Source: Phaeoceros laevis
Lineage: Eukaryota > Anthocerotophyta > Anthocerotopsida > Notothyladales
Direction of reading: 5' to 3'
Assembly: GCA_049999765.1 (NCBI GenBank)
Contig: JBNGIQ010009333.1
Coordinates: 108,479-151,662, forward strand
Length of the DNA stretch: 43,184 nt
Each line of letters opens with the position of its first letter. Within the stretch, counting starts at the first letter, position 1. The notes beneath the pieces were generated by a model. The model saw only the letters and a program-made list of their open reading frames with translations. It searched no databases and was not told where the DNA came from. The position numbers and the translations under genes were made by a program. Shown piece after piece: positions 43,156-43,184 of the stretch.

Positions 43156-43184
43156 GCGTCAGCTTACATGTCTTTGCAAGTTTT

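Overview
This is a nuclear fragment of a large, repeat-rich land-plant genome. It carries fragments of plant genes: a PPR-DYW RNA-editing factor, land-plant GPAT, a REVEILLE8-type MYB, a GCR1-like receptor, MATE, and plant GH2 beta-galactosidase. Introns keep GT/AG borders, and Ty1/copia, Ty3/gypsy and CACTA elements are present. The editing factor has a DYW domain with KP in place of the PG box and a GRP C-terminus, a variant known from plants with U-to-C organellar editing (hornworts, lycophytes, ferns). A fern or lycophyte is the best guess; the species cannot be fixed from this window.

Almost the whole window is nested mobile DNA. (1) 1-1970: a promoter/LTR-like region with a partial minus-strand ORF at the left edge. 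(2) About 2030-13700, minus strand: an old DDE-type transposon ('TE-X' copy A), split by a 9,484-bp CACTA element at 3389-12872. The CACTA ends and the 3-bp target duplication CCT are both visible. This CACTA carries an almost intact PDF-PPR-DYW:KP gene, PPR relics, and intron-bearing pieces of GPAT, GCR1-like and RVE8-like genes. (3) 13.9-19.5 kb: gene-free, anciently repetitive DNA. (4) About 20.25-38.055 kb, minus strand: a Ty3/gypsy element whose Pol carries a complete set of C5-cytosine methyltransferase motifs between protease and RT, and a PHD finger after the integrase. It is split in its RT gene by a 12.9-kb Ty1/copia element (22743-35623; LTRs, PBS, PPT and target duplication visible). 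That copia element holds a second TE-X copy (24.3-27.3 kb, plus) and a convergent minus-strand gene (28.7-32.1 kb). (5) 38056 to the right edge: a second CACTA element of the same family, cutting the gypsy protease. It contains a Harbinger-like MITE, a GH2 beta-galactosidase/PPR chimera, more PPR relics and a MATE fragment.

The most notable items are the chromatin-themed gypsy element (writer-type methyltransferase plus reader-type PHD finger) and the CACTA family carrying a candidate U-to-C RNA-editing factor. Nearly all premature stops in the broken genes are TAG/TAA/TGA where CAG/CAA/CGA is expected, which points to C-to-T decay of methylated repeats. Several N gaps are flanked by duplicated sequence, so some local duplications are probably assembly artefacts.
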